Notes: generated by a model from the sequence alone, not told the origin. 64,000 bases of DNA from Tamarix chinensis (GCA_030549775.1 CM060180.1:30943090-31007089); one strand, 5' to 3'. Positions 11,805 through 23,863 are shown, counted from the stretch's first letter. A program made the numbers and translations.

Positions 11805-13436
11805 TCACGCTGCATCTTCGAGATGAAACATACGAGGACAACTATAAACAGTACAAAAAGACTGCAAACACATAAGTCCTAACAGCAACAACGTAGCAAA
11901 GATAACAAGTATCCTCCAAGACCCATAAACATAAGTCTTCATCATCTTGTACATCTTATACTTCCTCGTACTATAAAAATAAGCATTTACCTCTTCAATA
12001 GCTTTGTCAATATAAGGCACATGAGTTAACCTTATTGACCTACTCATTCCATTCCATAAATCAGCCACTTCCTTATTATTCTTCAACCTATTAACAATAA
12101 TATTCTTCTTCCTCAATATCTTCACATCATTACCCGTATCAACAATCCCATTCATTAGTTCAGTGTAGCGTGCCAAAACTAAAGGACCAGAAATGGCAGA
12201 GGCCTCATATGCCACTAGATTCCGCAATATGACTTCAGAATTCACGTCCAAATGGACTACTGGGAGGTAGAATTTTCGACATTTTTCGTCGAATTTGATC
12301 GTCGTTATGTCTCCCTTTGTTTGAACAAATTCGACCCCAGCGTCACAGAGTTCTGAGACGGATGGGATGACAATTTCTTGCACAGATGGTGTTTTCTTTG
12401 CTTGATCGTCAGACGACTGATCATCGGAAGAAATGCCTAGACTTGGTGCTATGACATGCCAAGGCATGGATCTGATGATATTTAGCGGACCATTCTTGAT
12501 TTTCCTTAAGATGGCAATATTCATTCGAGAGATTTTGTCCCAAAGTACAGAAAAGATCGCTTTGAAGCGCTCAACAACAACAGAATCTTGGTGCTTTACA
12601 TCCATGAATGCTTCTGTAGAATCATTTTGCATCAACCTCTCCTTGTCCTTGGGGTGATCACCACCAGCTGCTTCTTCAGCACACACCGGGACAATCAAGT
12701 GATAAAGGAGATCAAGCAAGTGTGCATGCTTGATAACTTGAGGAAACGGATAGTCACCCTTAAGCATAAGTGGCGAAATCTCCTTACAGACACCAAGCAA
12801 CATAGGAGGCAACCAATTATAAGATAACTCAGTTGATTCCAACTGAACACGAATGATCCTCTTAAGCACAAAGATTGGAATTTGATTCTCTAACATCATC
12901 ATATCCTTGACGATAGAATCATAAGTTAATTTCTTTCCCAACATCTCAAATATCCGATTCGGCGAAGAATCTAAGTCGGTACTACTCATGATTATGATAT
13001 CCTTATTGACATTGACTTGGAGAAACTCTAACAAGAACAAGCCATCAATAGCCATCATTAAAGCTAGTGTTTCTCCTGTGATCTTTAAATACTTGTGGTA
13101 GCAAGCACGGATCTTGTGCTCAGCTTTCATGAGCTTGTCGACATAGTCTTGGAATTTGCGTTTAGGGAACTGGGATTGAACTCTCTTGGCTGCTACTAGC
13201 TTGTACCTCTCCATCTCACTTAGGTCCTCCCGCCAATGATGGTATGGACCGAGTGCTATTAATTGAGGAGTGTAGGCTTCTGGGTTTATTTTACTGAGGG
13301 TTTTGGGTACCATGAAGATACTGACCGGCATTCCCATGCAGTCTTCTTGATTCTCGTTGAAGAAGCTACGGATTTGAACCGCCCACTGTTTCTCGTTTGA
13401 GCATAGTTCTAAGGATGTAGGACTAGTGAAGGACAT
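11805..13436 (-). CDS. DUF247 (UPF0481-type) membrane-anchored protein, 543 aa
   Basis: A single uninterrupted exon, the usual structure for this plant-specific family, and of usual length. Family landmarks appear in order: MPVSIFMVPKTL (residues 36-47), IALGPYHHW (60-68), the hydrophobic ALMMAIDGLFLLEFLQ (125-140), DMMMLENQIPIFVLKRI (178-194), IPSVSELCDAGVEF (357-370) and a VILRNLVAYE segment (402-411). A hydrophobic helix at about 508-529 near the C-terminus is the expected membrane anchor. The first Met fits the family N-terminus and follows a TATA-like box by about 150 bp. The biochemical role of DUF247 proteins is poorly known; some members lie at grass self-incompatibility loci and others are linked to defence or development. 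No catalytic residue is recognised. It is the only intact host gene in the window, and its stop lies 45 bp from LTR-like sequence. Confidence 0.93.
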   Translation of the reverse strand: MSFTSPTSLELCSNEKQWAVQIRSFFNENQEDCMGMPVSIFMVPKTLSKINPEAYTPQLIALGPYHHWREDLSEMERYKLVAAKRVQSQFPKRKFQDYVDKLMKAEHKIRACYHKYLKITGETLALMMAIDGLFLLEFLQVNVNKDIIIMSSTDLDSSPNRIFEMLGKKLTYDSIVKDMMMLENQIPIFVLKRIIRVQLESTELSYNWLPPMLLGVCKEISPLMLKGDYPFPQVIKHAHLLDLLYHLIVPVCAEEAAGGDHPKDKERLMQNDSTEAFMDVKHQDSVVVERFKAIFSVLWDKISRMNIAILRKIKNGPLNIIRSMPWHVIAPSLGISSDDQSSDDQAKKTPSVQEIVIPSVSELCDAGVEFVQTKGDITTIKFDEKCRKFYLPVVHLDVNSEVILRNLVAYEASAISGPLVLARYTELMNGIVDTGNDVKILRKKNIIVNRLKNNKEVADLWNGMSRSIRLTHVPYIDKAIEEVNAYFYSTRKYKMYKMMKTYVYGSWRILVIFATLLLLGLMCLQSFCTVYSCPRMFHLEDAA

Positions 13437-13589
13437 TTTGTTTGTATGTCCTGCGACTCACCACTCAGGAACTAGTGATCGCTATATATGAGTTGGGGTT
13501 TAAGCACTCTGAGACTGATCAGTACGTACTGTGTATATGTTCAGTTGTTTGTGACCGTATATCTCACTCAAAATGACAATATCAGCAGC

Positions 13590-13598
13590 TTATATAAA
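13590..13598 (-). promoter_or_regulatory. TATA-like box of the DUF247 gene
   Basis: On the minus strand gcTTTATATAAGc lies about 155 bp before the DUF247 start codon, which would give a 5' leader of roughly 120 nt. A weaker TATATA lies 45 bp before the start codon (13482-13488), too close for a normal leader. Confidence 0.4.
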
Positions 13599-13605
13599 GC
13601 GAAAA

Positions 13606-13633
13606 GGAGGAGGGCGGGAGGGGGGGGGGAGGG
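13606..13633. other. G-run capable of forming a G-quadruplex, upstream of the DUF247 TATA box
   Basis: The plus strand carries GGAGG, AGGG, CGGG, a run of ten G and a final GGG within 28 bp, more than the four G-tracts needed for a quadruplex. It lies 10-40 bp upstream of the TATA-like box. The G-rich strand is the plus strand, which would be the template strand for a minus-strand gene. The sequence is seen; folding is inferred. Confidence 0.6.
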
Positions 13634-15045
13634 TACGAGTTTTCAAATTACTCCGTGGAGATGTAGTGTGAATCAAGATTCCGTCTTTAGGATGACAGTA
13701 TCGCATTATTCACAAGCTACTGTCCCATGATATGTTTTTGTATGCAGCTAGAGCCGTTTTTTCAAGATCAGCAAAATTAAAAAAGTCTAAAGCTAGGAAT
13801 TAAGGACCCAGTTACACCTTTGGAATATAAATACTATATGATTATACCTTATCCATACGAATTAGTTCTTATGGATGGTAGATGTTAAAGTGTGGTGGTT
13901 CTCTATCTCGTATTGTTAATTGGAGGAGTGCATTATGTTCTTCATGGATTAACTTGATGCTAAATGCTAAGTATATATCTTTGAGAACCTGGGCGTACAC
14001 AAGCGAATTAAGGTATCTTACTTTGCTAGTGAGTTTGGGCGGAATCACTTCGACAACAAGATAGGTTTTGGTGAACCAATTATGATATACTAGTATTGTA
14101 ATGCAAGGAGTTCAAAAATCACTTGTATTAAAAATTATTAGTTTAGGGTTGGGTAATTGTGATTTGGTTCAGGTTGGATTTGGGTTTGGGTTGAGTTAGT
14201 TTAGGATTGGGCTTGGGATCATACAATTAAATATTGGTCCCGATACGCAATATTGGCTGATATTTATTGGATTTTGGGTCAATCGATAGGCGAAATTGGC
14301 GATACGCGACGGATTTAGAATTTCATATATTTATCGGTGATATATCGGTTATCGACCAATATTTGCTGATATTCTACCGATATTTACTAGTATTTGCTAA
14401 TATTTATTGTGAAAAAAGAATAAAAAATCACGCCACGACAACCATGGTATATAAAATGTTGTTTGCGATGCTCCGATACCGAGACAACACAACCGCAACG
14501 GCAATCGCGACCGTGACAGCGATTTTATTGCTTGCCTGAGATGGCTCGGATTGGGTTGATGAGATTTCTCAGGTCATTTTCCATGTACAAGTCTGGTTTA
14601 TCGGGTTGGTTCGGACTTTGCCAGATCCAGCTGTGAGAAGGCGTTGAGGAGAGTGATGGATTTTGTGATGAGAGCGCTTGAACATTAGCTAAGGGAAGCA
14701 GCAGGCATAACTTTTCTTTGAATATCTATAAAATTCATAATAAAGAAGGGAGATAGGGTCATGCCGTTAAATGGCAGTGTCGTCTTCTATTTATGTTGAG
14801 CGGTTAGTCTACTGCATATATCTATATCCAATTTTACTATCTTGTTCAGGGGAAAACTTAAAAAGTTTTGGTATCATCTACGATGATTGATGTAAGCACA
14901 ACATGGACTCTGATGTGGTCATCTCATGTTACTTAAAATGGTCGTGTGATCAGAACTATGGTCTTTTTGCAAATTTGACCTGATGCACTTGTTTGCAAAT
15001 CTAATTATTTTAATGTAATGAGTTGCTCAGTGCACTGGGCGTAGT
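13634..15045. other. non-coding stretch with degenerate GGGTT- and CGATATT-type repeats
   Basis: At about 14145-14215 there are repeated ggttgggt/tttgggtt phrases, and at about 14230-14420 repeated gatatttatcgg/tatcgg phrases, typical of old simple-sequence-derived repeats in plant DNA. No protein domain or RNA gene was recognised. Confidence 0.5.

Positions 15046-15078
<33 letters not shown>
15046..15078. repeat. (CT)n microsatellite
   Basis: About 16 CT units with one CG interruption. Confidence 0.95.
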
Positions 15079-16968
15079 TGATGAATGTGCGAATTTGTAT
15101 ATGCTTATGTGTATGATTCATGCCTCCTTGTTTTAGATCTTTATATATAAATTGTGCAGTAAGAATTAATAGTTGGATTGTCATTCCTTGGGAGATGCTG
15201 TTTACTGAAACACATATATTGCGTGTTATCATTTTTCTTGTCCCCCCTATTTCTTGTGTTCTTTCTATCACCTTAAATCACATTGTGTGGATGTGTTTAT
15301 TTTATTGACCTTGAAGTCATACAGTGGCAGAGGATGGTCGTCTGGATTCTCGATTGCAAAGTGATCTGGACTTGGAAGCTTTGTGGTCATGGCTGTAGAA
15401 AAATGAGACCTGGTGGCACTATCGATCTAAGCTGATTTCCAGTCACCTGCCTGTATTTATGATGATCATGTCCTTACAAAGGTTGCCACAATTCATATAG
15501 CTTTTTACTCGAGTGCCTTTTATAGATTGCTTTTGGGCAGAGACATAATAATAATATTGCTGATTTACTGACTCAGGTTCAGGTACATCATATGAAACGG
15601 TTCCATTCACGTGGTAAGCTAGCACGGATAGGAGCCAAACAGGTTGGGGCTGGTAAAAAAATAACCGCCTATTGCCTTAAAGAGTGAAAGGTGAGGTTCA
15701 TTTTATGAACAATGTATAATACTAATATTGAGATTGTACGACTGTGAAAAGTTTCATAAAAGTTACCAGATCGTCATTTACGTCAGTGGTTATCAGGATA
15801 ATATCTATTACCAATTTACCATAATTAACAACTGTAACTCTGCAATATTGTTGCTAAATGAGTCATAGGATCTTAGCCTTTAGGAGGTAGTTTAGGGTGC
15901 AGATTTATCCTCCTAAAACTCAGCATTGCATCTGCAATACGTATACCTCTCAATTATCTAATAAAATTAAGGTGTGGTATTACGTTTATGATGGTACCCA
16001 TGATTTTAAGATATATGAAAACAAATGAATCTGTATGAAGATTACAGGCAAACAGTGGGCTTTATTATATTTTGTTAGCCGGTTAAAGGTAGAGGTGAAA
16101 ACCGTATTATACGAGTTGGTTTTGTGACTCAGATCAATTTAAGTCAGATTAAAATCGGATTGATATATAATAGAATTGTGCTCGGGTCTAATTTTGATAC
16201 AATGATTAAGGTTGGATCTATATTAGATCTATCTTAACCTAACCAATCCGATTTTTTAAAATTTGGGTTTACATTAGTGTTTTAAAACTTGACCGAAAAT
16301 CGACTCGGGGACCTCTTGGTAATCAGTTCAACATATCTAACCATGGTTTGATTGAAAATTACTTTTATTCAAAAAGTATCTAGTATGGCCCCAGTATAAT
16401 CTGATTCGATTCCGATTCAACTAGTCAAACTTGGTCATTTGTCCCTTGAATTTTTTATCTCTATGACTGGAATAACGTCGTTTAATGCATACCGTATCAG
16501 CGCAATTTTCTTAGATCCAATATCATTTTTTTCAGTTAGTATGATATTTTTAAAATCGGATTATTTTGTACCGGTGGGCACCCCGGTATCCGGTTAGACT
16601 GATTCAACTGGCCAGTACAATCTAGTTTTTAATTCATTGGTTTACACACTTCATATCATATTGGATTTGGATTGAGTAGAATTGAGTCTATAAACTTTAG
16701 GTTATATCAGATTTGGACTAAATTAATTCAATTTAGATATTGTATTGACATTAATTGTTATTAATTTAATATAATTAATAAAGGAAATTTTGTGATTTAT
16801 TATTATTGTTATGATTATCATAGCATTTTTTTCATGATATTTGTAATGATATAGTAAATTGTTATCTTAAAATATGTAATAATGATAATAATAACTTATC
16901 ATCATTATTACTATTATTATTGTTATAGTTATCTTTATAAATAAAATTACAAATATTATTATATACTA
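15079..16968. other. unassigned non-coding DNA; one exon-like segment noted
   Basis: Base composition is more balanced over 15080-15700 than in the flanks. At 15325-15398 an open segment starts after a polypyrimidine-AG acceptor-like site and ends at a stop, but nothing upstream could be joined to it (see findings). The rest, 15700-16960, is AT-rich, with degenerate ggttggatt phrases at 16100-16740. Confidence 0.4.
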
Positions 16969-17149
16969 ATGATTGTTATGATAATTATACCTATCATGGT
17001 AATTATCATCATCATCTTATTCTTCTTCTTATTCTTTTTCTTCTTTTTTGGAAATATAATAATCATTATCATTAATAGAAATACAAATATAAATTTTACC
17101 ACTATTTTTATATTAATATATATTATAGTTATAATTATATATTTATATT

Positions 17150-17182
<33 letters not shown>

Positions 17183-17190
17183 TTATGTAT
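16969..17190. repeat. cluster of AT-rich trinucleotide microsatellites
   Basis: ATT/ATC-rich text is followed by TTC/TTCTT units at 17020-17050 and an (AAT)n run at about 17150-17182. Confidence 0.85.
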
Positions 17191-18464
17191 CTAATATGAT
17201 TGATGCTAATATTATATTAAAATAAAGTGAGGAGACCATTGTCTTACTAGTTTTATTTCATTTGTTGTTATATGGGTTACATATTTTTGTTTATATAAAA
17301 TTTTATTAATAAGATAGTTTACTGGTGTTTTTATATCAATTTATATAAGATAAAATATTACATCCATAACTCAAATTTAACTTTAGTTTGGATAAAGTTT
17401 GAACTTATGTTTGCGCATGAGTCAGGTTTGACTTGAAATTTTTTGAGTTGGGTTATTTTGGATACGGATCACTATTGAGTTAGCTAGATTTGAGTCTAGT
17501 TCATATTGATTCAAGTTATTTCAGATTTTTGGGTTGAAATTAGATTTAATTTTTTAGATCAATGTTAGCTTAGCTTTGTTAAGTCTAGTTATATATTGCT
17601 AAATTAAAATGTGATGTGATTGTTATTGCTATTAACATGAATTTTTTTAGGCGGTTATTAGTTTTTGGATTCTTGGGTAGCTATGCAATTTTTAGCCGAT
17701 GTCCTTTGGAATTTGCTATGATACCTAGCCCTTCTGGAGTAAATTCTTATATGAATCTTACTCATAACAAATTCTTTTGCATAAAAGTGTTGGTCTTATG
17801 ATACACTCCATATTTATGTGAGAACCAAACTCATACAATAATAACTCTCCTTTTAGAGTTATATTGTGGCAATTAGTTATCCTTTATTCATTTACTTACT
17901 TTTTGATTTATTAATATAGAGTACTCTAAACTATGTTCATTAATCTATTCCTCAATTATTTACATCTTGTTGTTGTTGTTGTTTCCATAACTAACAAGCG
18001 AGTTCCTTTTTTTTTTACTTTGTTATGTCGATTTTTACAATTCGGAAACTTGTATTGACATTTGCATTGACATTTTCTCTTGTTTTAGAGTTTAGCTATG
18101 AACCAACTTCGAGGTTAGTAGCTAACTTTGAAACAGTGGACAATCTTGAAAGTTATGAAATATTGTTAGTTGGATTTTTGCTTATGTTTGGGCAAACTAT
18201 CATGCTTGCATTATTATTTTCCTCACCTCAGTTTTCTCATTTGTGTGTGTGTGTGTGTGTTTGTTTGTTGTGCTCTCTATCAAATTTAGATTTTTGGGCT
18301 TTGAAATGCTTGATACGACTTAACCTAATAACTAATTGGGTGTTTTTGACTAAATAATTCATTGTTTGGATGGCATAGTTGTTGTCTTGTTGAATTGAAG
18401 CTCCTTATCATGCCCTGATTTTTTCCTAAGTTAATTGTATGTGTCACTTAGCCTTTTTCCCACT
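17191..18464. other. AT-rich intergenic DNA with a (GT)n microsatellite
   Basis: A (TG)n run of about ten units lies at 18241-18262. Open frames at 17616-17801 and 18025-18357 are rich in Phe/Leu, show no recognisable domain and are taken as chance. Confidence 0.5.
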
Positions 18465-18651
18465 CTTAGAAAGACTGAGTCAACCTTTCACTTTAATTAA
18501 AATCACTCTCAGGTAAAGATACATTACTTAGCATAAAGCTTGAAGCACTTAAAAGGAACACACGAGAGAGTTTGAGAGAATGAGAGACTTATTGAGAGAA
18601 TTTTTAGAATATTTTAAATTTGTGGATGATGGAAATGAGACCACTCACCCT

Positions 18652-18659
18652 TATTTATA
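18652..18659 (-). promoter_or_regulatory. TATA box of the LTR remnant
   Basis: TATAAATA on the minus strand, followed by AGGGTGAGTGG and an AG-rich leader, as in copia LTR promoters. Confidence 0.4.
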
Positions 18660-18876
18660 GTAGAGGCATAATTTTATTTCTTCATTGAGGAACATTCTAA
18701 AGTAGACCAGATTATTATACTGTATAATCCTGTAGTGGAACACACTAAGCTAATCTAAAGTGTTCCATACAAGTATGTAAAAGAAAATAATTCTAGAGAT
18801 ATCTCCCTCTAGAACCATCAATACTAGTGTAGGAACCTCTAACATCTTCTATATGTATCTACACATATCTACCTTA

Positions 18877-18894
18877 TTCTAGAATGTTCTAGAA
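18877..18894 (-). promoter_or_regulatory. four-module heat-shock element
   Basis: TTCTAGAATGTTCTAGAA fits nTTCnnGAAnnTTCnnGAAn without mismatch. This is the form bound by trimeric heat-shock factors. It lies about 220 bp upstream of a TATA box on the same (minus) strand. Confidence 0.65.
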
Positions 18895-18950
18895 TATTAT
18901 GGAAGAATAAGATTGCTCAAAGTGGGTCATGACATCTTGATGCTTATGCC

Positions 18951-21900
18951 AAAAATCAATCCAAGGTTGCGAGATAATGTAAGCGTCGATGATACGAATG
19001 ACCCTTGCCTAGTGGAATATTTAATTCTAGCTAATTCTTTATGGTTCTTATAGGTTTACTTATTCTTATTCAATTGAAAAAACAACCTTTCTCCTTCTCC
19101 ATTGTTCTAATCATATCCAAAATATTAGGAATCTCGAAAAAGATCCAAGCAAGATAGATAAAACTATTTGGGCAAAGGAAAAAAAAATCATTGTAGTAAG
19201 CTATATTTATAAGGCAGATGACTCAGATAGAAATCAAAGTCCTCTCTCTCTCTCTTGCTCACACGCACACACACATAGATGTATATAAAAGTCATTGTAA
19301 TACATTATATTGTGATATTCTCACTAGCGCGATGATTGACCCTTATTTTGTCCTTATTTATATGCTTTCTAGAACACTTTTACAAGTCACCCGTTATCGG
19401 AATACTCCACACAAAATAAGTTTAACTATGGATTTATTTAATGATATATTTTTAAAAAAATATAATTAAAATATTATTTTTAATAATTATTCAATTTTCT
19501 TTATTATCAATTGATAATATTATTGATTATTTAATTATAGTTAATATTTTTTCTTATTTATCTATTATTTATAATTTTAATTAATAATTACTACTTTATA
19601 GTTATAATTAGTAGTTATCTTTAATTAATTTTGATTAATACTATTAATATTTTTTAAAATATAATCAATTACTAATTATTATTGATAATAATATATAAAA
19701 AATTAATGATTAATAATAATAATAATTGCAATTATTTTATTGAAAATTCACATAATTAATAATGTTAATTGATACTAATAATAAATAATAATTGACATGA
19801 ATAGTAAATAACAAATAATAGTTATTAATGTATTTTTAATAGTTGATAATAATTAATAATCATAACAATAATAATTGATATCGATAAAGAATAATATTAG
19901 CCTTACTTAATAATAATTCATTTAATATTATAATTAAAATTAATTGTAATAAATATTTATAAATAATTATGATTAATATTGTTTTCAATAATTACTAATA
20001 TACCATGGAAATTAATAGTCATTACTAATAATTAATTACACATCATAATTAATATTTTTTACTAAAATATTTAATTATATTTAAGAAAAATAATATTTGT
20101 ATTAATTATAATTATTAGTTATAAATAATATTATTTTATCATATATTTCATTATAGTTATTATTATTAACTAATTAGTTATAATTTATACTAATTGTATT
20201 TTTAAAACATTATTTATAGTTAAAAATAATATTCTTTTAAAAATTAATTATTTCTTTGAAATTATAATTAAAAATATTATTTATAATTATGATAAATATT
20301 CTTTTATAAACAATTTATTTAGCATAAAAATTAATATATTACTCATTGATCAATTATTAATAATTAGGATTAATGGTCAAATTAAAGATGGTCTAATTTA
20401 GTAGGAATTAGGAAAGGACAAGGGAGATTGTGGTGTGGTAGGTGGTTAAAATTAATAAAGGTGTAAGTGTAAAATTATATAATATTTTAAATATTTAATA
20501 AAAGATGGAGTTGCCTGCTATATGTAGTAGATAGTATAAATAATGAAGTTATAAAAAAAATATGCAAAACAAATAAGTTAGATTAATAATATGTAAATAT
20601 ATCAATTATACAATTTTACCAAACATGTCTATTAAAAAACTATATATGTATATTAATTTTACCTCATTCTATGCACAAACTACTGATATAAAACTATAAA
20701 TGTTTTAAAAATATACATATGTATACAACATGAATATTTTGAGATTTTACGTAGCTACATTTTATTAAAAATTTAATATTTATTTTTGTTCCATTCTAGA
20801 CACAAACTAACAATATAATACCAATGTTAACAAATAGTCAGCCAACTCATTTGATAATGTTTAATTAATACATAATATTAATTTTATTATTATAAGATTA
20901 AAATAATATAGTAAAAAAATTAGCAATAAGATAAATGAATAATATTTAATAATGATAATGATTGTAATAATACATTTTATTATTCATTATTAATAATACT
21001 TAAAAATAAAACTATAATAACAACAATAGTACAAATACATAATTTTCAATATAATTATTTACAGTACTTACATTAAAAATAATAATACTAATTAGAGTCA
21101 TAAATAAATAAACAATATAACTATTTATAATATTTCATTATCATCATTATTGTTGTTATGATATGGGTGTGAACCCTTCCTAATACTTCTTATTCATTTT
21201 TCCTTCTTTTTTTTTTATCATATGTATTCTTTTATCAATTCCTTTTCAATTAATCCTAGTTTTATTAGGTATTTGACTTTTATTTGCTAGGTTATAATGA
21301 GTTTTATTTAATATAATAACTATGTTGCCCCACGTAACGTAGCAAATTTTTTTTTTATGAAATAAGAAGCGACGTATTGTATTTTAAATTAAGTTTTATT
21401 TATTTACTGTAATACCGTGTTTTATTTTATATGTAAATTAATATTTTGCATATATTATAATAAGATGGTTTTAATATAGTGGAATTTTAAGGTATCACAT
21501 TCTTTATCATTGTTGGGAAAAGGCGTGCTTAATGATTTGTGCCTTAGGATATTTATTTATATTTTATTAAGTTTATAATAATCTTAATAAATAATTATCA
21601 GAGAAATTATTAATATAACTATTTTTGTGATCTAATTTTAATCCGTAATGAAGATGTTGATAGAAGTTATTAAATAAAAAATATTATATGTAAATAACTA
21701 TTTTAAAATATTTAACAATGTAAATACTTTATTAACATTTATTATTATTCAACTTAGTTGATTATTGGTTTAATAATTTATAGGTTGAACAAGTGATTTA
21801 AAATGGTTAACTTAATAGTTCATATCGACTATATGTCTATATCTATACTACTACTACTAATAATAATTTAAGTAAAATATATACAGTAATTTTTTTTATA

Positions 21901-22100
21901 ATGATAATTTCTTTTTATACTTTAATAACCAAACACATAAAACCTTCAATTAGAAAACCTTGATATAATCTACCTCCACCTTCCTACCCAAAAAAATATA
22001 ATCTACCCCCGCCATTATTTACCCACCTATGGCATATTTTGTTTCCCTCTCCTGCTTCCTCATTCCCTTGATTCTCTACCCATGTGTATAGTTTGGATCA
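18951..22100. other. gene-free DNA including a 1.7-kb extreme AT-rich tract (about 19440-21150)
   Basis: From about 19440 to 21150 the sequence is almost entirely A and T, built of TAAT/ATTA/AATAAT words, with one less biased island at 20380-20470. A short CT and AC repeat lies at 19240-19275. No gene, RNA or terminal repeat was recognised. Such tracts can act as matrix-attachment or nucleosome-poor DNA, but nothing here proves it. Confidence 0.6.
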
Positions 22101-22103
22101 AGA

Positions 22104-23370
22104 TCAAGTTTTGCACCCATGTGATTCTCTGACTACAAGCGTGCCTTTAACAATTTTCATGACCCCATCTTGAACATGGGTTTTGCACCCATTACTATCT
22201 AATTGTTCCAAAGATAATAGATTTTTCTTCAAGCCTTTCACATGTCGTACCTTCTGAATGGTGCGACTAGTACCATCAAACATCTTTAATTTGATAGTAC
22301 CAATACCAACAATCTCTAAGGCATAATCGTCTCCCATGAACACAGATCCTCTAGAAATAGGTTCATATTGATGGAACCATTCTCTCCATGGAGTCATGTG
22401 CTAGTGCCATGTAGCTCCTAAATCCATAAGCCAGACATCAGCAAATTTTCTTCTAGATTCAGTAGCCATTGTTGCCTCGCTGTATAAAATTTTACCATCA
22501 TCTGAGGTACTTGCTACACAACCCTAGGCTTTTGATGACTCAGGACCTTTTTCTTTAGCTTCATCATTCTTTCTGTGATGCCAACAGTCCTTATTTTAAT
22601 GTCCTTTCCCGCCACAGTGATAACATTTGACATTTTTCTTACTCCTTGACTTCAATCTAATCTGTTTGTAGCTCTCACTGGGGCCACATTCTATTGATCT
22701 TCCTCTCGTTACTTCCAAGGCCTCAACTTGTTGTGAGCTTCCTTGTCTATCATCCTTTCCCTATCGCCTACTTTCTTCTTCAAGAACCAAGGTTGCAATT
22801 TCATCAAAAGCTAGGATTTCTAGATTATTGGTTATGTTGACGATGAGCTGATCATATGAATCCGGTAGATTTTGGAGTAAAATTTTACCACGTTCAACCG
22901 TATCTATATTATACCCTAATGTTGAAAGTTGTGAAAATAAAGTATTAAGGGTATTAATATGATCAGTTACCGTATTAGACTCCATCATCCGAAGGGTGTA
23001 TAGCCTTCTCTTGAAGAAAATTTTGTTGTGTAGCAATTTAGCCTCATATAATTTTGAGAGAGTATCCCAAATCTATTTTGCTGTCTTTTTCTCTGCCACA
23101 CTTGACAATACTCCATCTACTAGCGCTAAAATGAGATTGGCAATAGCATTGCCTTCCATCTCTTTCCACTTGGCATCGGTAATATCAGTAGGCCTTTCCT
23201 CAATTGCCACGAATCAATTATCTTTTCTTAAGATTGTTTTCATTCTCATCTTCCATAACGAGAAATTATTCCCGTTGAATTTCTCTATTTCGTACTTCAT
23301 TGCCATTATTGTAGATACCTCCTTTCCACTAACAGAACCTGACTGTAGCTTGCCAAAACTGGCTGGATAA
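22104..23370 (-). pseudogene. Ty1/copia gag and protease remnant, minus strand
   Basis: Reading from the right: a gag start around KYEIEKFNGNNFSLWKMRM (23250-23310), a central segment LLHNKIFFKRRLYTLRM with TVTDHINTLNTLFSQLSTLG (22761-23036), a zinc knuckle CYHCGGKGH.NKDC (about 22585-22630), then the protease DLGATWH (Ser of DSG changed to Leu) and REWFHQYEPISRGSVFMGDD (22104-22397). The frame stops where integrase should begin. A stop replaces one residue in the zinc knuckle and another follows TWH, so the copy is dead. A primer-binding site and LTR follow on the right. A second copy of this family lies at 57498-62240. Confidence 0.85.
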
Positions 23371-23377
23371 ACCTGGA

Positions 23378-23389
23378 GCTTTGATACCA
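23378..23389 (-). other. copia primer-binding site (initiator tRNA-Met type)
   Basis: The minus strand reads TGGTATCAAAGC, the usual copia primer-binding site. It lies 2 bp from the LTR edge at 23392 and just upstream of the gag remnant. Confidence 0.8.
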
Positions 23390-23635
23390 CTTGTTAGGTT
23401 TGTTGTGGTATTTAGGCACTCAATTTACAACTGAAGTAGAAACGAGAATAATAATTTTGTGGAGGAAATAAACTTTATTAAAGTATTTCACAGCAAAATG
23501 ATTACAACAACTATTATAAGGAGAGTATAATTAATAATATCCTCTCTCTTATAATAGGGATAACACACTCAAGGAAAGATAAAGCATTAGGAGAAACTTA
23601 ATATTTTCTCTCTAATCTCTACAAGTCTCTCTCTT

Positions 23636-23637
<2 letters not shown>

Positions 23638-23678
<41 letters not shown>
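23638..23678. repeat. (CT)n microsatellite inside the copia LTR
   Basis: About 20 uninterrupted CT units within the transcribed leader part of the LTR. Confidence 0.95.
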
Positions 23679-23682
<4 letters not shown>

Positions 23683-23863
23683 CTCCAAGGATGGATTATC
23701 AAATGATTAGTACCCCTCCATATTTATAGAGAATATTGAGGAGGTTAATCGCCACCAACTTTGACTATTCAAAGATTTAATTATGAAGTAACTTTAGATA
23801 AGATTGACAACTAATCTTCCACAATATTCTTGCATGAGTTTCCATCTTATCTATTAGTACCTT

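Larger units (their letters stand above)
18465..18950 (-). mobile_element. copia-type LTR remnant with heat-shock elements
   Basis: Read on the minus strand, the segment has a promoter-like upstream part with TTCTAGAA motifs (18877-18894), then a TATAAATA box (18652-18659), then an AG-rich leader (18555-18600). This matches the U3-R-U5 order of copia LTRs. Clear ends, a second LTR and coding sequence are all missing, so the limits are approximate. Confidence 0.4.

Noticed and set aside
12433..12827. Plus-strand frames inside the DUF247 gene
   Set aside because: Antisense shadows of an intact, family-matching minus-strand gene.
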